Positions 36,100 through 47,660 are shown, numbered from the stretch's first letter. The stretch is 64,000 nucleotides of DNA from Sinotaia quadrata (GCA_028829895.1 CM054180.1:98989135-99053134), one strand, 5' to 3'. Notes: generated by a model not told the origin, from the sequence alone. Numbers and translations: made by a program.

Positions 36100-37120
36100 A
36101 TTGCGAAATAATCAGTGTTTAGACAAAAGAGTATTTTATTAGTGGAAATATGTTATCTGCTGTGCCATTGATAGTGCTAATCGCGATTACGAAAGGTTGT
36201 GTTTAGCTCTCGTACCTCCCACCCCCTAATCCCAGACATACTCACAACTGTGCTCTATATCATTATGTGAATGTATATGAAAATGTATCACTGCTTGCGT
36301 TTGTAAATTATTAAACGAAGTTAATTGATATACCGTATGAACCAATGAATGCACTTTATATTAAATCGTTTTGTAATAGAGTATACATTGCAAATGAAAT
36401 AGACACATCACTACCAAGGACAAAATATTGCCTCATGTAGCAGAGGCTATGCACGTCAATAAAATCATAAACTTTAGTCGTGGTCCTCCTTGCCAATTTA
36501 CCCAGAGACATAGCAATGCAAAGTTCCTTCTCAAATGTCCATTAACTGTACAAGAGTGGTATAAATAGATTCACATCAACTACATACGCAAAGATCTACC
36601 ATTCGTTTCGTATTTATGGATTAAGTCAGTTGGCAGTCCAGTGTCAACAGAATAATAATATTAATGAAATATAAGAGGTACCAATTCCATTCGTCAAAGA
36701 TCACCTTCCCCATGCACAAAAGCAGTGAAATTATGCAGTTCTCTCCTCATTCTCTCGTCATAATAATATATTATGTCCAGTCACCTCCATATTTTGTCCT
36801 TTTGAGAGCAGCAGTCTATATAGAGCTAGTCACCTCTTTAACTCAGTAAAATTAAATTAAATATTATATCTTCAGCATTCTAGAATAATTTATATTTTAA
36901 AACTAATAATAATAATTTGAATACTTGATAGCCCGTCTCCCCGTTATATGTATGAATAATACTTATTATCATTTAGAGAATTTTTTATTTGTGTTGTTCA
37001 AAGGAGATTAACTAAAGTAGCAAACTAAATGATCATAGCCTGCGAGATGTAAACTTTTTCTTGGATAAATGTGTATTTAATATTGACAGTGCTGTATCGT
37101 CTTGGCATTATGTCTTTACT
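36100..37120. other. Intron 6, last part
   Basis: AT-rich with no array, transposon end or exon that I can support. Confidence 0.4.
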
Positions 37121-37126
37121 CTTCAG

Positions 37127-37237
37127 CAGGTATTACTACTACACAGATGACTGGACTTGTAGTAGTGCCTGGTATAGTCATCATCATCATCATCATCATC
37201 GTCATCATCATTATAAAGAAGAAAAAGAAAAGAAAAG
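37127..37237 (+). CDS. Receptor exon 7: transmembrane helix and stop-transfer
   Basis: Acceptor actcttcag/cag is a tandem NAGNAG site, so the exon can start at 37127 or 37130, adding or omitting one Ala without a frame change. It encodes GITTTQMTG, a helix of about 20 residues with LVVVPGIV followed by seven Ile, Val and four Ile, then KKKKKRK. The Ile run is written as seven ATC codons, GTC, then ATC ATC, a triplet microsatellite. Donor aaag/gtaatt leaves in phase 1. The phase-1 entry matches exon 6, and the topology (signal, ectodomain, helix, Lys/Arg) is type I. Assignment to the same gene rests on strand, phase and logic. Confidence 0.6.
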
Positions 37238-37360
37238 GTAATTTAATGATGATCAATATTTGAATATATTATATTTAGTGCAAATGTAATAAGCATCTCT
37301 GTGATATTCTTGAAACACGTCAAACATCAGATGATTGGCTTAATTGGTGTTAAGTGGGAA

Positions 37361-37420
37361 TATGTGTGTGTGTGTGTGTGTTCGTGCGTGCGTGCGTGTG
37401 CGTGTGTTTGTGTGTGTAGC
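37361..37420. repeat. (GT)n-rich microsatellite
   Basis: GT repeats with GTGC interruptions shortly after the transmembrane exon. The Val-Cys rich open frames here are artefacts. Confidence 0.9.
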
Positions 37421-37973
37421 ACCCGTGAGTTTACTGTATTATTTTGTACATGTTCACTGTGGCCTGTCAGCTCCATAGCCCATCTTTGAAATCTGACCAC
37501 TGGCAATTGCAACTTGATTTACAGCCTGGGGTCAGGGAGTTCACTTTTCAGCCACGTGGTGCCCTGTGCATTGTGCCCTTTAGCTGACGTATAGTGCGAG
37601 GATATACACTTTTATCATTATATTCTGTTTGATGTACTTGTTAACTGTGTTAGCAATTTGTATATTTAGAAATGATATTGTTTACACAATTTCTAATTGA
37701 TATATTTTATTTGAATATTGTTATGGTATTCGCATATTTTTACAATTCAAATGTGTGAGAATGGTTTTCATACAGCCCATCAACTCAGATTTTATATTAG
37801 ATCTATTCCTTTAATGCTAGGAAAGAGTTATGAATTAAAGCATAATTATGGTAGTTTCATTATATATTTGATTTGTTATATAACCCTTAGGCATTTAACT
37901 GTAGTTGAAACAAATGAGGAAACACAAAGCTGATTTAAGAGGTCTTTTAGTCTGGATTGCCTCTCCTGCCTTT

Positions 37974-40142
37974 ATGGGTTTTCGTGGACGGCCGCACTTT
38001 CAGAATATATATATAGACGCAAGGGAAAAGAGTGGGAGTGACAAAAAATTAAAAAATCATATATCAATCGAAATTCAAGAGTGACCAGTCAGCAAAAGCT
38101 CACCCTTCGGACTACCGGGACAGCAGCTATGAAGAAAACAGAGCACCAGCTAGTGCCACACCTAAGCCCTTATTTGAGTTATTTGTGAAACGAGACTTAC
38201 TGCCCACTCCTTCAGGGTAAGAAAATCAGGGTAGCTTACATCTTGCGGCACCCCAACGCCCTTATCAGGGCTAGAAAAAGAGGAAGGGGAAGTTTTAAAT
38301 ATAGAAGATTACACGGCGATCTATACGGATACAAGGAAACATGAGAAAAAAGCGTTAACTTCTGATGACTTCCAGATCAAAACTGAAAACTTCTACCTCA
38401 CCGATAATTTCTCCAAACTAATGTAGATACTCTTCCACGGCGCGTCAGGAAAGGGAGATAAGCCACATATTGCAAAACACCATGACGCTCTGGACTGTGC
38501 CATTTATTTGTGGGAGCGTTTAAATGAACACCTCTCAACAGCTAAAAACATCGACAGACAATGAAGTGCAAACTAACATCCAGTAGAAATTACCACCAAA
38601 ACCAAAGCCAACTCAACACAGACTCTTACACAGGTCAGCAAAACCAACCAGGCTTTCTCCAAAACTATCATCACTGAGGAAAAGACGAGTCAGACAAAAC
38701 CAACCAGGCTTTCTCCAAAACTATCATCACTGAGGAAAAGACGAGTCAGACAAAACAACCAGGCTTTCTCCAAAACTATCATCACTGAGGAAAAGACGAG
38801 TCAGACAAAACCAACCAGGCTTTCTCACAAACTATCATCACTGAGGAAAAGACGAGTCAGACAAAACCAACCAGGCTTTCTCACAAACTATCATCACTGA
38901 GGAAAAGACGAGTCAGACAAAACCAACCAGGCTTTCTCACAAACTATCATCACTGAGGAAAAGACGAGTCAGACAAAAACAATCAATACAGAGGAAAAAG
39001 AAGCTCAAACAACACCCACAACCAACAAACATGACAACAAGAAGAAAAACTTCAAAATTGCCAACACACAGACTACAACTACAGCAAGAAAAGAAAAAAA
39101 CCCAAAGAAGACGGCATCACAAAGAAGAAAGATCCATCTACAGAGATTGAGGATGAACTCAACGAATACACAAAATCTTTCGAGGCTTCTCCTCTCTCAC
39201 CATTACCAGAGACCCCACCAAGAACAACAACAACAACAGTAACCACAGCAAACAGCCAAACAGTACAAGGACCCAAACACAAAAGACGTCACCCACCACA
39301 ACACATCCGACAGCAACAGCGACAACAACAGTCAACAACAGTAGCCACAACAAAAAAGACAACAACATAACGCCAAGGAAAGCACTGCCGTCAACAACGA
39401 CAGCAATGGTGGCCCAGTGAGCCGCAGTTCACGCAGTGGGGATACTATAATCACCCCATTGCAGACATGATTCAACTGCTGCTCGACCGTCTTTACTGGC
39501 CACCAGCTCCCGCCTTCATGCATCCTAAAGAACACCGGGGATAGACACAACGACAGTGCCAACAACAACGACAACACCACCAGTGAGGAGGACAGGGGGT
39601 GAACTTCTCGGCGCTCGTACATGCTTAGTACAGACTTGGTGTGCCACTAGCCTAGGTTCTGTAAGACACCCCCTCCCATCCAACCTCAGGAACGTTAGCA
39701 ACAACATTCACCACTTTAGCCCACTGATGACCGTAATAAAGTCCACCTTTGCCAGCCAGACTCATTAAGCAATGGACGAGCGAGCAACAGCAATACACAT
39801 AGATTCGTCACGAATATTCACAACCTTCATCAGCAATCGACACCACAACGCTCAACGGGAACAAAATATAACTTCAACGCCACAGACATAAGAAATTGCG
39901 GACACGTTACTCAACAGGTACACAACTCTATGACATAAATTTTTAAAAAATTGAACAACTGACGACAACACCAAGCAAGCACCAATACAAAACTTCAACA
40001 GCAACACTACCGCCAGTTCCTCCCCCCCCCCCCGAATAGTCGTGAGGGGAGCATGTCCCACTGGAGCACTACAGATCAGAGAACGTCTTATGAAGAAATG
40101 ATCCACGAAAGCTCCAGTGGTGACGTAAAATTGTTATTGTAA
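37974..40142 (+). pseudogene. Broken AC-rich ORF of unknown mobile or viral-like origin, long copy
   Basis: About 2.2 kb that clearly once encoded protein, now with stops and frameshifts. In order: a Met start with MGFRGRPHFQNIYIDAR (37974), an acidic stretch with LNIEDYTAIYTDTRKHEKK, then SGKGDKPHIAKHHDALDCAI and YLWERLNEHL (38280-38560), a 56-bp minisatellite, a segment with STEIEDELNEYTKSFEAS and SPLPETPP, a Thr/Gln/Arg-rich linker, the core HPIADMIQLLLDRLYWPP (about 39435-39520) and a serine-rich end with YEEMIHESSSGDVKLLL then stop at 40140. Base use (A+C rich on the + strand) is unlike the host flanks. The fragment at 2400-2995 shares the core and tail. I do not recognise the family. 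An ORF1/gag-like or endogenous viral protein is possible. It lies in receptor intron 7. Confidence 0.55.
38630..38980. repeat. Minisatellite, 56-bp unit, 6 copies, inside the AC-rich ORF
   Basis: caaaaccaaccaggctttct followed by c(c/a)(a/c)aaactatcatcactgagg and aaaagacgagtcaga. As 56 is not a multiple of three, expansion shifts the reading frame, one cause of the ORF's inactivation. Confidence 0.93.
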
Positions 40143-41220
40143 CCACCACCACCACCGAAAGAGGGCGAGAGTATGGACAAAACCAGACAAGATAGGAGGA
40201 TAGGTGTGTGGGGTAAACCTAAGATTCCTGGGCCATGGAGCCGATAGTTAGAGTGGATAGTTTAGGTTAAGTTGTGAGCAAACCTAGATCGTAAACAAAC
40301 TTAGGGAAGTGTATTACCAGAAGCTGAAAGAGATATACACAGAGTAGCTGAAAAACTTTTATTAACTAAAAGTTAGAGAAAGAGATGATAATTTTATTAT
40401 ACTAATGTAAATGATGGACTTGTGTACATTTGCCATTATAAAAAAGTATACATTCAATATAATGAGAATCATGCCATGGACATGTGAACATATGTAGCTG
40501 TGTTTGTTGATGCTATTTATCATTTAGTAGTTTGGCTGCTCTGGTCCCCGTTAGTTCAGAGACGGACGTTTTATAAAATTAAAACGATCGCTTTTGCCGT
40601 AACCAGAGTCCAGCTAGCTACATCATTCCGTCATGATTCATGAAGGTCTTAACCAGAGACAAAATGTAAACATATTCTCTTGAATCTAGCATGCCCATAT
40701 ATAATTAATAAATATATTCGGTGGCGATAACAAGAATTCATAACTCGGTTCTTTACAAAGACATTATGAAAATCAACAGTTTTCCCGTACCATGTACACA
40801 GTATCGTTGGCATGAAATCAATTAATATTAGCTTATCAGCCACCAAAACAATTAAAGGTTGTTCATAAATTATTATTCCATTAGTTGTCACACTGAGACA
40901 TCAAGTACATCAATATTTCAAGATAATTCAAATATAATCTATTATAACTCATAAATGGTTTCACTAATACTCTTAAAATTTCACTCGCAAGTGAAGAAGA
41001 AAACATATAACACTCACAAACAATGTCTATCATACTCAGGACTTCACAATTATGTAAGAATAATGGTAGATTCAACATGTGCGCTTACAACATAATTCAG
41101 TAACAAAATTACTTGTTAATGCCACATATGCATCTCTGCTGCAAAAGAATATATCTTTCACACATAATAAGTCATAAATTAAAAAGCAACAAATACCCTA
41201 AACATTAATAAACAATAATA
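40143..41220. other. Intron 7, anonymous
   Basis: AT-rich DNA with no supported exon. Weak open frames on the - strand near 40650-41078 show no domain. Confidence 0.4.
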
Positions 41221-41362
41221 AAACATTCCTAATTCCACTCTCACACATTCAGTATGTACACACTTCGTAACTGGAGTCCACTCTCACAGTCAGTATGTAC
41301 ATATTTCGTAACTGGAGTCCACTCTCACAGTCAGTATGTACATACTTCGTAACTGGAGTGCA
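41221..41362. repeat. Tandem repeat, about 43-bp unit x3
   Basis: ccactctcacagtcagtatg followed by tacata(c/t)ttcgtaactggagt. Confidence 0.85.
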
Positions 41363-41890
41363 ACGGTTTCGATTTCATGATTCACTAGTTTCCCTCAACC
41401 TCACTTGGCGGCGTGGTGGAGTGAATGAAAATTCTTAGCGGTAAAATGAGCACGCCTAAGTTCTAGTAAAATTTTCACCTCTGGTTCCCAAATCTACGTC
41501 ATACAACGGAACCACCCTCCTTATTCCTGTGATACGCGAGCGGTGATGTTATCAGAGCGCTCTGCACCGTGAGCTTCTGTCGAACATCAGATACGCGGAT
41601 CGCCGTTATTAAATTTACACCCTTTTGTTCCTTTGTTCCCGACTGGACCAAAGTCGGCTGTCCAAAACGTCCTACGAATATTTATACGGCAAAGATTTCG
41701 AGTTAAACTTTGTCGAAATTAAAGAAGAATAAAATTCAAAATAATTAGAATTTATATTAAATTTAAGTTAATGTAGTAATCTGCATTTTCGCCTTTACAT
41801 TGACCTAATAATACAAAATATAATATGTTTAGTGACTCAGCTAACTATATTGGTGATGTAATAATAGTTAATGTAATTTGTATGTTGCAG

Positions 41891-41937
41891 TTAGAGTCAA
41901 CATTACTTTGGACAATTCAAGAACAATAAAATTGTAA
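41891..41937 (+). CDS. Receptor last exon, candidate A: short cytoplasmic tail
   Basis: Acceptor gtatgttgcag. Joined in phase 1 to the transmembrane exon it reads VRVNITLDNSRTIKL then TAA, giving about 408 residues in total. An aataaa overlaps the end of the coding part (41925). The pyrimidine tract is weaker than at candidate B (43711). The two may be alternatives, or only one may be used. No transcript evidence is available here. Confidence 0.35.
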
Positions 41938-42002
41938 AACCCAAGCCTGCTGAACAGCATCTTCTATCGATTTTAGACCCTATTTTCTCTTTTTACTGCC
42001 TA

Positions 42003-42455
42003 CATAGTGCATTACCCATGAATAAGTGTTGCTAACCATATTGCTTTTCACTGATTGTATAATGTATTACCGATGAACAGTTGTTGCTAACTATATCCTG
42101 TCTTCTCAATGCTTGCATAAGGTATTACCCATGAACAATTGTTGCTAACTATATCCTGTCTTCTCAATGCTTGCATAAGGTATTACCCATGAACAGTTGT
42201 TGCTAACTATATCCTGTCTTCTCAATGCTTGCATAAGGTATTACCCATGAACAGTTGTTGCTAACTATATTCTGTCTTCTCACTTCTTGCATAACGCATT
42301 GCCGATGAATAAGCGTTGCTAACCATATTCTGTCGTTACCTTGCTTTCATAACGTATTACCCATGGACTAAGTGTTGCTAACCATATTCTGTCGTTACCT
42401 TGCTTTCATAACGTATTACCCATGGACTAAGTGTTGCTAACCATATTCTCTCTTT
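42003..42455. repeat. Minisatellite, about 59-bp unit, about 8 copies
   Basis: Units with tattacccatgaacagttgt, then tgctaactatat and tgtcttctcaatgcttgcata. Outer units are more diverged than the central ones. Confidence 0.9.
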
Positions 42456-42509
42456 GCATTAGTAATCTCTACTGATCAGCTTGCCGCATGTCGTAGGACA
42501 TCTGGCAAC

Positions 42510-43622
42510 GTGCTGGCTTTTCTTTTGGATTATATATTATTGCTTAAGTATTCTGTTATAATGATGGCTTTTCTTTTGGATTATATATTATTGCTTAAGT
42601 ATTCTGTTATAATGGTGGCTTTTCTTTTGGATTAAATATTATTGCTTAAGTATTTTGTTATAATGCTGGCTTTTCTTTTGGATTATATATTATTACTTAA
42701 GTATTCTGTTATAATGGTGGCTTTTCTTTTGGATTAAATATTATTGCTTAAGTATTTTGTTATAATGCTGGCTTTTCTTTTGGATTAAATATTATTGCTT
42801 AAGTATTTTGTTATAATGCTGGCTTTTCTTTTGGATTATATATTATTACTTAAGTATTCTGTTATAATGGTGGCTTTTCTTTTGGATTAAATATTACTGC
42901 TTAAGTATTTTGTTATAATGCTGGCTTTTCTTTTGGATTAAATATTATTGCTTAAGAATTTTGTTATTATGCTGGCTTTGCTCTTGGATTATATATTATT
43001 GCTTAAGTATTTTGTTATAATGCAGGCTTTCTTTTGGATTAAATATTATTGCTTAAGTATTCTGTTATAATAATGGCTTTTCTTTGAGATTATATATTAT
43101 TGCTTAAGTATTCTGTTATAATAATGGCTTTTCTTTTGGATTATTTATTATTGCTTAAGTATTCTGTTATAATGCTGGTTTTTCTTTTGGATTATATATT
43201 ATTGCTTAAGTATTCTGTTATAACGAATGCTTTTCTTTTGGATTATACATTATTGCTTAAGTATTCTGTTATTATGCTGGCTTTGCTCTTGGATTATATA
43301 TTATTGCTTAAGTATTCTGTTATAATGCTGGCTTTTCTCTTGGATTATACATTATTGCTTAAGTGTTCTGTTATAAAGCTGGTTTTTCTCTTGGATTAAT
43401 CATTATTGCTTAACTATTCTGTTATAATGAAGAATTTTCTCTTGTATTATACATTATTGTTTAAGCATTCTATTATATTGCTGGCTTTTCTCTTGGATTA
43501 TACATTATTGCTTAAGTATTCTTTTATAATGCTGGTTTTACTCTTGGATTATACATTATTGTTTAAGTATTCTATTATAATGCTGGCTTTTCTCTTGGAT
43601 TATTGCTTAAGTATTCTGCTTT
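42510..43622. repeat. Minisatellite, 51-bp unit, about 22 copies
   Basis: Units of ctggcttttcttttggatta, tatattattgcttaagtatt and ctgttataatg. As 51 is 17 codons, a hydrophobic 17-residue repeat stays open for up to 99 codons (43100-43399). This is a by-product: frames open and close with unit variants and there is no start or splice context. Confidence 0.95.
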
Positions 43623-43710
43623 ATAACTAAAGGTGAATAGATCTTTTGACTCCAGTCCTTAGAGGCTTCCCTACTTATGTTTCCAATCAAATAAAAACTT
43701 TTCTTTCCAG

Positions 43711-43748
43711 AAAGTCCGCTTCGTGTAGCCGTAGTTCTTGTGCTATGA
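43711..43748 (+). CDS. Receptor last exon, candidate B: short cytoplasmic tail
   Basis: Strong acceptor (aaacttttctttccag) directly after the 51-bp array. In phase 1 it reads ESPLRVAVVLVL then TGA, giving about 405 residues. A polyadenylation signal AATAAA lies 194 bases after the stop (43942-43947), a normal 3'UTR length. This makes it as plausible as candidate A. Confidence 0.35.
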
Positions 43749-43941
43749 CATTCTGTTATCACACTGGATTAGTTGTTTATTATAGTTCCTGATAGATAGA
43801 CGGACAGGCAAGACAAACAGATAAACATCAAAGCAGAAGTTTTGTAATGCTGACAGTCAGATTAATGTGGAAATATTTTTATCAGCTCGTAAGCACTCTG
43901 TAAGTGTTCTTTTTAAAATGTATCATGAGAACCTCAGTAAC

Positions 43942-43947
43942 AATAAA
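43942..43947 (+). promoter_or_regulatory. Possible polyadenylation signal of the receptor gene
   Basis: AATAAA followed by T-rich and TG-rich sequence (ttagttttgttaatctgtgtg), the usual order of signal and downstream element. Such hexamers are frequent in AT-rich DNA. Confidence 0.3.
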
Positions 43948-43949
43948 TA

Positions 43950-45060
43950 TTATTAGTTTTGTTAATCTGTGTGATTTGTTGAAAAGCATTACAAAAATTC
44001 TCAAAATATCACTCACAAATTATTCACTCTAAAATACACGCATGTATTCTTTTTGCATCTATTCACTAACCGCTCTTTAAAACTCGTAATAATCACAGGT
44101 ACACAATTAATTCCTTCTGTATCTTTATTTGGAATGACAACTGATAAACATACTAAACTTTCCTGTTGGTAAACTGCGTTTTAATATTTTTCATTTGTTT
44201 GTTGATTTTGTGATGATTTTTATATTATAAATAAAATTTCAACGAGCTGGCATTAGTTTTAATCGTTCTAGTTTAATTTCTATTTCACATTTTGTTTCGT
44301 ACGAATGGAAAACTTAGTTCTTTTGTTTAAGTTTGGCTAAACTAACTACGCACACTATTTTTCATTCCAAGACACATTTGTTTGGTTGCCCTCAATCTCA
44401 ACCAATGTCCAAGTATCGTAGATCGCAGTAAGACATACACAAGTCAATGTGTTGACTAATGATTGTAAGGAAATGTTTCGAAATGAATTCTAATCTCGTA
44501 AAAAGTATTGTATTTTACTTACTCAATATTTTGATTTATGTGGAGACCATCCACTCGCTCTTTATAGTTAAAATCGCGTGCGTGCACACACAGATCTATC
44601 TATCTATCTATCAATCTGTCTGTCTATCTATCTAAATGTCTGTCTGTGTGTCTGGGAAGATGTGTGTTTTTGTTGCGTTTACTTTTCTCCTGCCCGAGCA
44701 TGCATTAGGCTTTACATCCTAGGTCTAGGACGTTCTCGCCTTAGGTGGCACTTTGGCAGGGCTTCGCATTGGGTGGGTGTAGGCCGTCTTTACTGTCATC
44801 TGTCTTTTGGTCGTTTTATTGTGTATTTTTTAAAACTTTCTTTTTCAGTATTAATTGTTGATTGGTGGTTGTTTGCTTTGTTTATAAGGTTCTGCTGTCT
44901 GTTCAGTGTTTGTGTTTACTTAACTTCGGTCCGCCCTTAGTGGTTGGTGATCTTTTCGGAGGGGTTCCTTGCTTGGTGGTTGGGGACCACTCTCTTGCTT
45001 CGTGTATTTTTCGAATTCTGTTTTGTCATATGAGAAAATCAGGATCTCTTCAGAGTCATT

Positions 45061-45115
<55 letters not shown>

Positions 45116-45600
45116 TTAAATGTTTTTGTATCTTGTTTTGTTCTGCCCTTGCCTTTGTAGGTAATTTCATTGAGTTTTGTGTTTGTTTTCTATGTTTGCC
45201 TGTACACTCTGTGGGGAGTGTGTTGTTTGTGTGGTCAGTTTGGGTTCATGGTTGTCTGCCTTTTGGTTGATTTTTTTTTTTTGGGGTGGGGGTTATTGGC
45301 TCTTCAAATATTTTTTATTAAACTATATAAATTGAAGGGTGTTTATGTCTGTTGGTAATTTTTCATTGCTTTGTGTACTGCTTTTGCGAATTTTGTGGGT
45401 CAGTATAGTAAGTAGTGTTTGTTTTATACTTTTTCTTTCTTCCAGGTATTGTATGCAGCTTGTGAGAAAGTGTGATACTGTGTTACAGTATGGGTATCGT
45501 TTTGCTTGAGAGTTGGGGGTAGGGAGGTTCCCTGGGAGGAAGAAGGGCTGGGATGGGGTTTGTCTGTGTAAAGTCTAGCTGGTGTATTTTTAAAGTAGAT
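43950..45600. other. Intergenic, GT-rich on the + strand, likely LINE-derived in part
   Basis: A (tcta)n run at 44596-44640 and a (GT)n run at 45064-45113. From about 44650 the - strand is AC-rich like the LINE relics to the right, so part of this may be the eroded downstream portion of the LINE at 46057-46480. No clear protein motif was read. Confidence 0.35.
45064..45114. repeat. (GT)n microsatellite
   Basis: About 50 bp of pure GT. Val-Cys repeat ORFs in several frames come from it. Confidence 0.97.
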
Positions 45601-45654
45601 TTTTTATGAGTTGGTATGGGGGAATTCTTTTTTCTGTCCACCTGGTGCGTTTTT

Positions 45655-45955
45655 CATTTTGTTGGTGTATCCTGTCTGTTGTCCCATTTTGTTTTGTTCA
45701 TGTATCCTTCTGTTGTCCCATTTTGTTTTGTTCATGTATCCTTCTGTTGTCCCATTTTGTTTTGCTGATGTACCCTGTCTGTTGTCCCATTTCGTTTTGT
45801 TGGTGTATCCTTCTGTTGTCCCATTTCGTTTTGCTGGTGTATCCTGCCTGTTGTCCCATTTCGTTTTGTTGGTGTATCCTCGCTGCTTTCCCATTTTGTT
45901 TTGTTGGTGCATCTTGTCTGTTGTCCCATTTTGTTGATGTGTCCTCATTTTGTAG
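45655..45955. repeat. Minisatellite, 34-36-bp unit, about 9 copies
   Basis: Units with gttgtcccattttgttttgt followed by t(c/g)(a/g)tgtatcc(t/tgt)ct. Small length variation lets three frames open on each strand (repeats such as NKTKWDNRQ on the - strand). It may have arisen inside LINE-derived sequence. Confidence 0.9.
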
Positions 45956-46056
45956 TTGTGTGTCGTTCGGGTATGTTTCCGTGGTTTATTCCGGTGGCCC
46001 AGAGTCTGAGGATTTGCCTGTCTCGTCTTTCCATGAGGATGAGTTGCACTGTTTGT

Positions 46057-46480
46057 TTATAAAGTTCTGTCTGTGGTGTTGGGGAGTGCACTTGTGATGA
46101 TCCTGAGTACTTTGTTTTGTATTGTCTTTAGTTTGTTGAGATGTGCGTTGTTTATGCATAGATTGTGATTCCGTAGTCTATAGTTGAGTATATTAATGCT
46201 GTTGTTGCTAGATGTAGTGTATGTGGGTCTACTTTCCGATGTTGAAGAGGGTGGGGGCTGAGTGAGCTGCCCTGGGGCTTGCCATGTGTGTTTGTGTGGG
46301 GTGTTGAGGGACACTTGTTGATTAGGACTTGAAAGGATCGATCTGCTAGAAAGTTTTTGATGTACGGGTATGCGTTCTCTCTTATACTTAGGTGGCTTGC
46401 CTTGAATAATATTGTGGGGTGCCGTGTCGAAAGCTTGTAAAATGACCAGAAATGTTGCTATGGGGTATTTCCATTGATTG
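46057..46480 (-). pseudogene. Jockey/CR1-type LINE reverse-transcriptase relic
   Basis: Read on the - strand with frameshifts: WKYPIATFLVILQAFDTAPH (RT palm region, cf. AFDTVPH), then in a shifted frame IKNFLADRSFQV and GKPQGSSLSPTLFN (cf. PQGSxLSPxLFN), then LNKLKTIQNKVLRIITSA (typical C-terminal region). This order is characteristic of Jockey-like LINEs. Stops and frameshifts show it is dead. It ends at the inverted-repeat element starting at 46481. Confidence 0.7.
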
Positions 46481-47584
46481 GCGGAAAAAAAGTCACAGGA
46501 AAAAAAGTCTCGGGAAAAAAGTCACGTTTTGCTAGGAAAAAAAGTCACAGGAAAAAAAGTCAAGAAAAAAAGTCACAAGAAAAAAGTCAAGAAAAAAAGT
46601 CACAAGAAAAAAGTCACAGAAGATAAATCACAGAAAACTGTGTATGAATCTGACAGGTTATCACTAAACAAGTACGCATTTATACATCTAAGCAAGTATG
46701 AGTATCGCATAAATAAATAAAATTTAAAAAATAATTTTGCGTTCTTTTCATATCACGAGAAAAATAAAATAAAATAAAATTAGTTTAAATTTTTACTACA
46801 TGCAATAATTTTGGGAACTAAACTGAACATAAAATAAGACACCAATTCAATCATATGATTATAGCATTCAATGCAATATAAACATTTTTAGATTGTTGTA
46901 TGGTAGGTGAGTTTTATTAATATTGCATGCCACCGTTCAAATTTATAGTTTATTAGAACTTAAAGATATGCCGACCGTTTTGATTAATTAGTACCATATT
47001 TAAACTTTATAATCGCCGAGTAGTACAAGAACAATATTAATATTACAGCTAATACAGTTCAATTTTTTAATCTCGATCGGGAAATAATTTCCAGAAGTGA
47101 AAAGAAACTAGCGCATTGACATAAAATGAAACTAAATAAAAAGTCATCAATTAAATCACGTTTCAAGCAGTCACAACACACTAAACATTTGCTGATAATG
47201 TATGTTAGGTGATTCTTTAAAGAACATTTTATTCTACAGTTACCAGCTGTAGGTATTAAAGATTTGTGGAACAATGCACGTCAGACTGAAGTTTCTAAAA
47301 AAAAAAAAAAAACATAGAAAGGATACAACACTGCTGGTCTGCTACGGCTATTGTAATTGATCGCATTGATCCCATTGATGCTTTGTCTGAGTAGTGTTTT
47401 CACTAAACTAGTACCACAATACAATGCGCCCTGCTTTCCTTTGAATCAAAATTATGTTAGCGTAGTTCTTTGGCGTTCCTTTGAATTACACTCGTAGAAT
47501 TGGGTCATACGTAGCTATAGTTTAAATTTTATTTACTATGTGAATTGTATCAGAGAGATAAGAGGCAGATTCTTTTAAATTACA

Positions 47585-47660
47585 ATCACACACACGCGCG
47601 CGCACACGCACGCACGCAAACACACACACACACGCAAACACACACACACACACAAAATAA
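47585..47660. repeat. (AC)n-type microsatellite
   Basis: Interrupted acacacgcgc/cacgcacgc/acacac tract inside the inverted-repeat element. Confidence 0.92.

Larger units (their letters stand above)
10807..43748 (+). other. Gene locus: type I transmembrane receptor with a V-like Ig domain and a duplicated cysteine-rich module
   Basis: Coding exons: 10807-10861, 15657-16013, 18486-18619, 21291-21486, 22750-22883, 26049-26241, 37127-37237 and a last exon at 41891-41937 or 43711-43748. Joined, they stay open throughout and give about 405-408 residues: an 18-residue signal peptide, a V-like Ig domain, two copies of a module of about 110 residues, a transmembrane helix, a basic stop-transfer and a short tail. 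All intron borders are GT-AG. Phases run 1,1,0,1,0,1,1, so the module (exons 3+4) is a symmetric 1-1 cassette. The protein should sit in the plasma membrane with a glycosylated ectodomain (NTT, NVT, NIT sequons). Ligand and function are unknown. An immune or cell-recognition role is an inference from architecture only. The family is not one I can name with certainty. Confidence 0.65.

Noticed and set aside
39079..39622. Leu/Val-rich ORFs on the - strand
   Set aside because: Same shadow effect over the Thr/Gln-rich linker of the AC-rich ORF.
43100..43399. 99-codon ORF with 17-residue hydrophobic repeats
   Set aside because: It is produced by the 51-bp minisatellite. Frames vary with unit variants, and there is no splice or start context.
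45064..45160. Val-Cys repeat ORFs
   Set aside because: Translation of a (GT)n microsatellite.
45604..46097. Long ORFs on both strands (up to 163 codons)
   Set aside because: Both come from the 34-36-bp array. Opposite frames are open at the same place and peptides are simple repeats.
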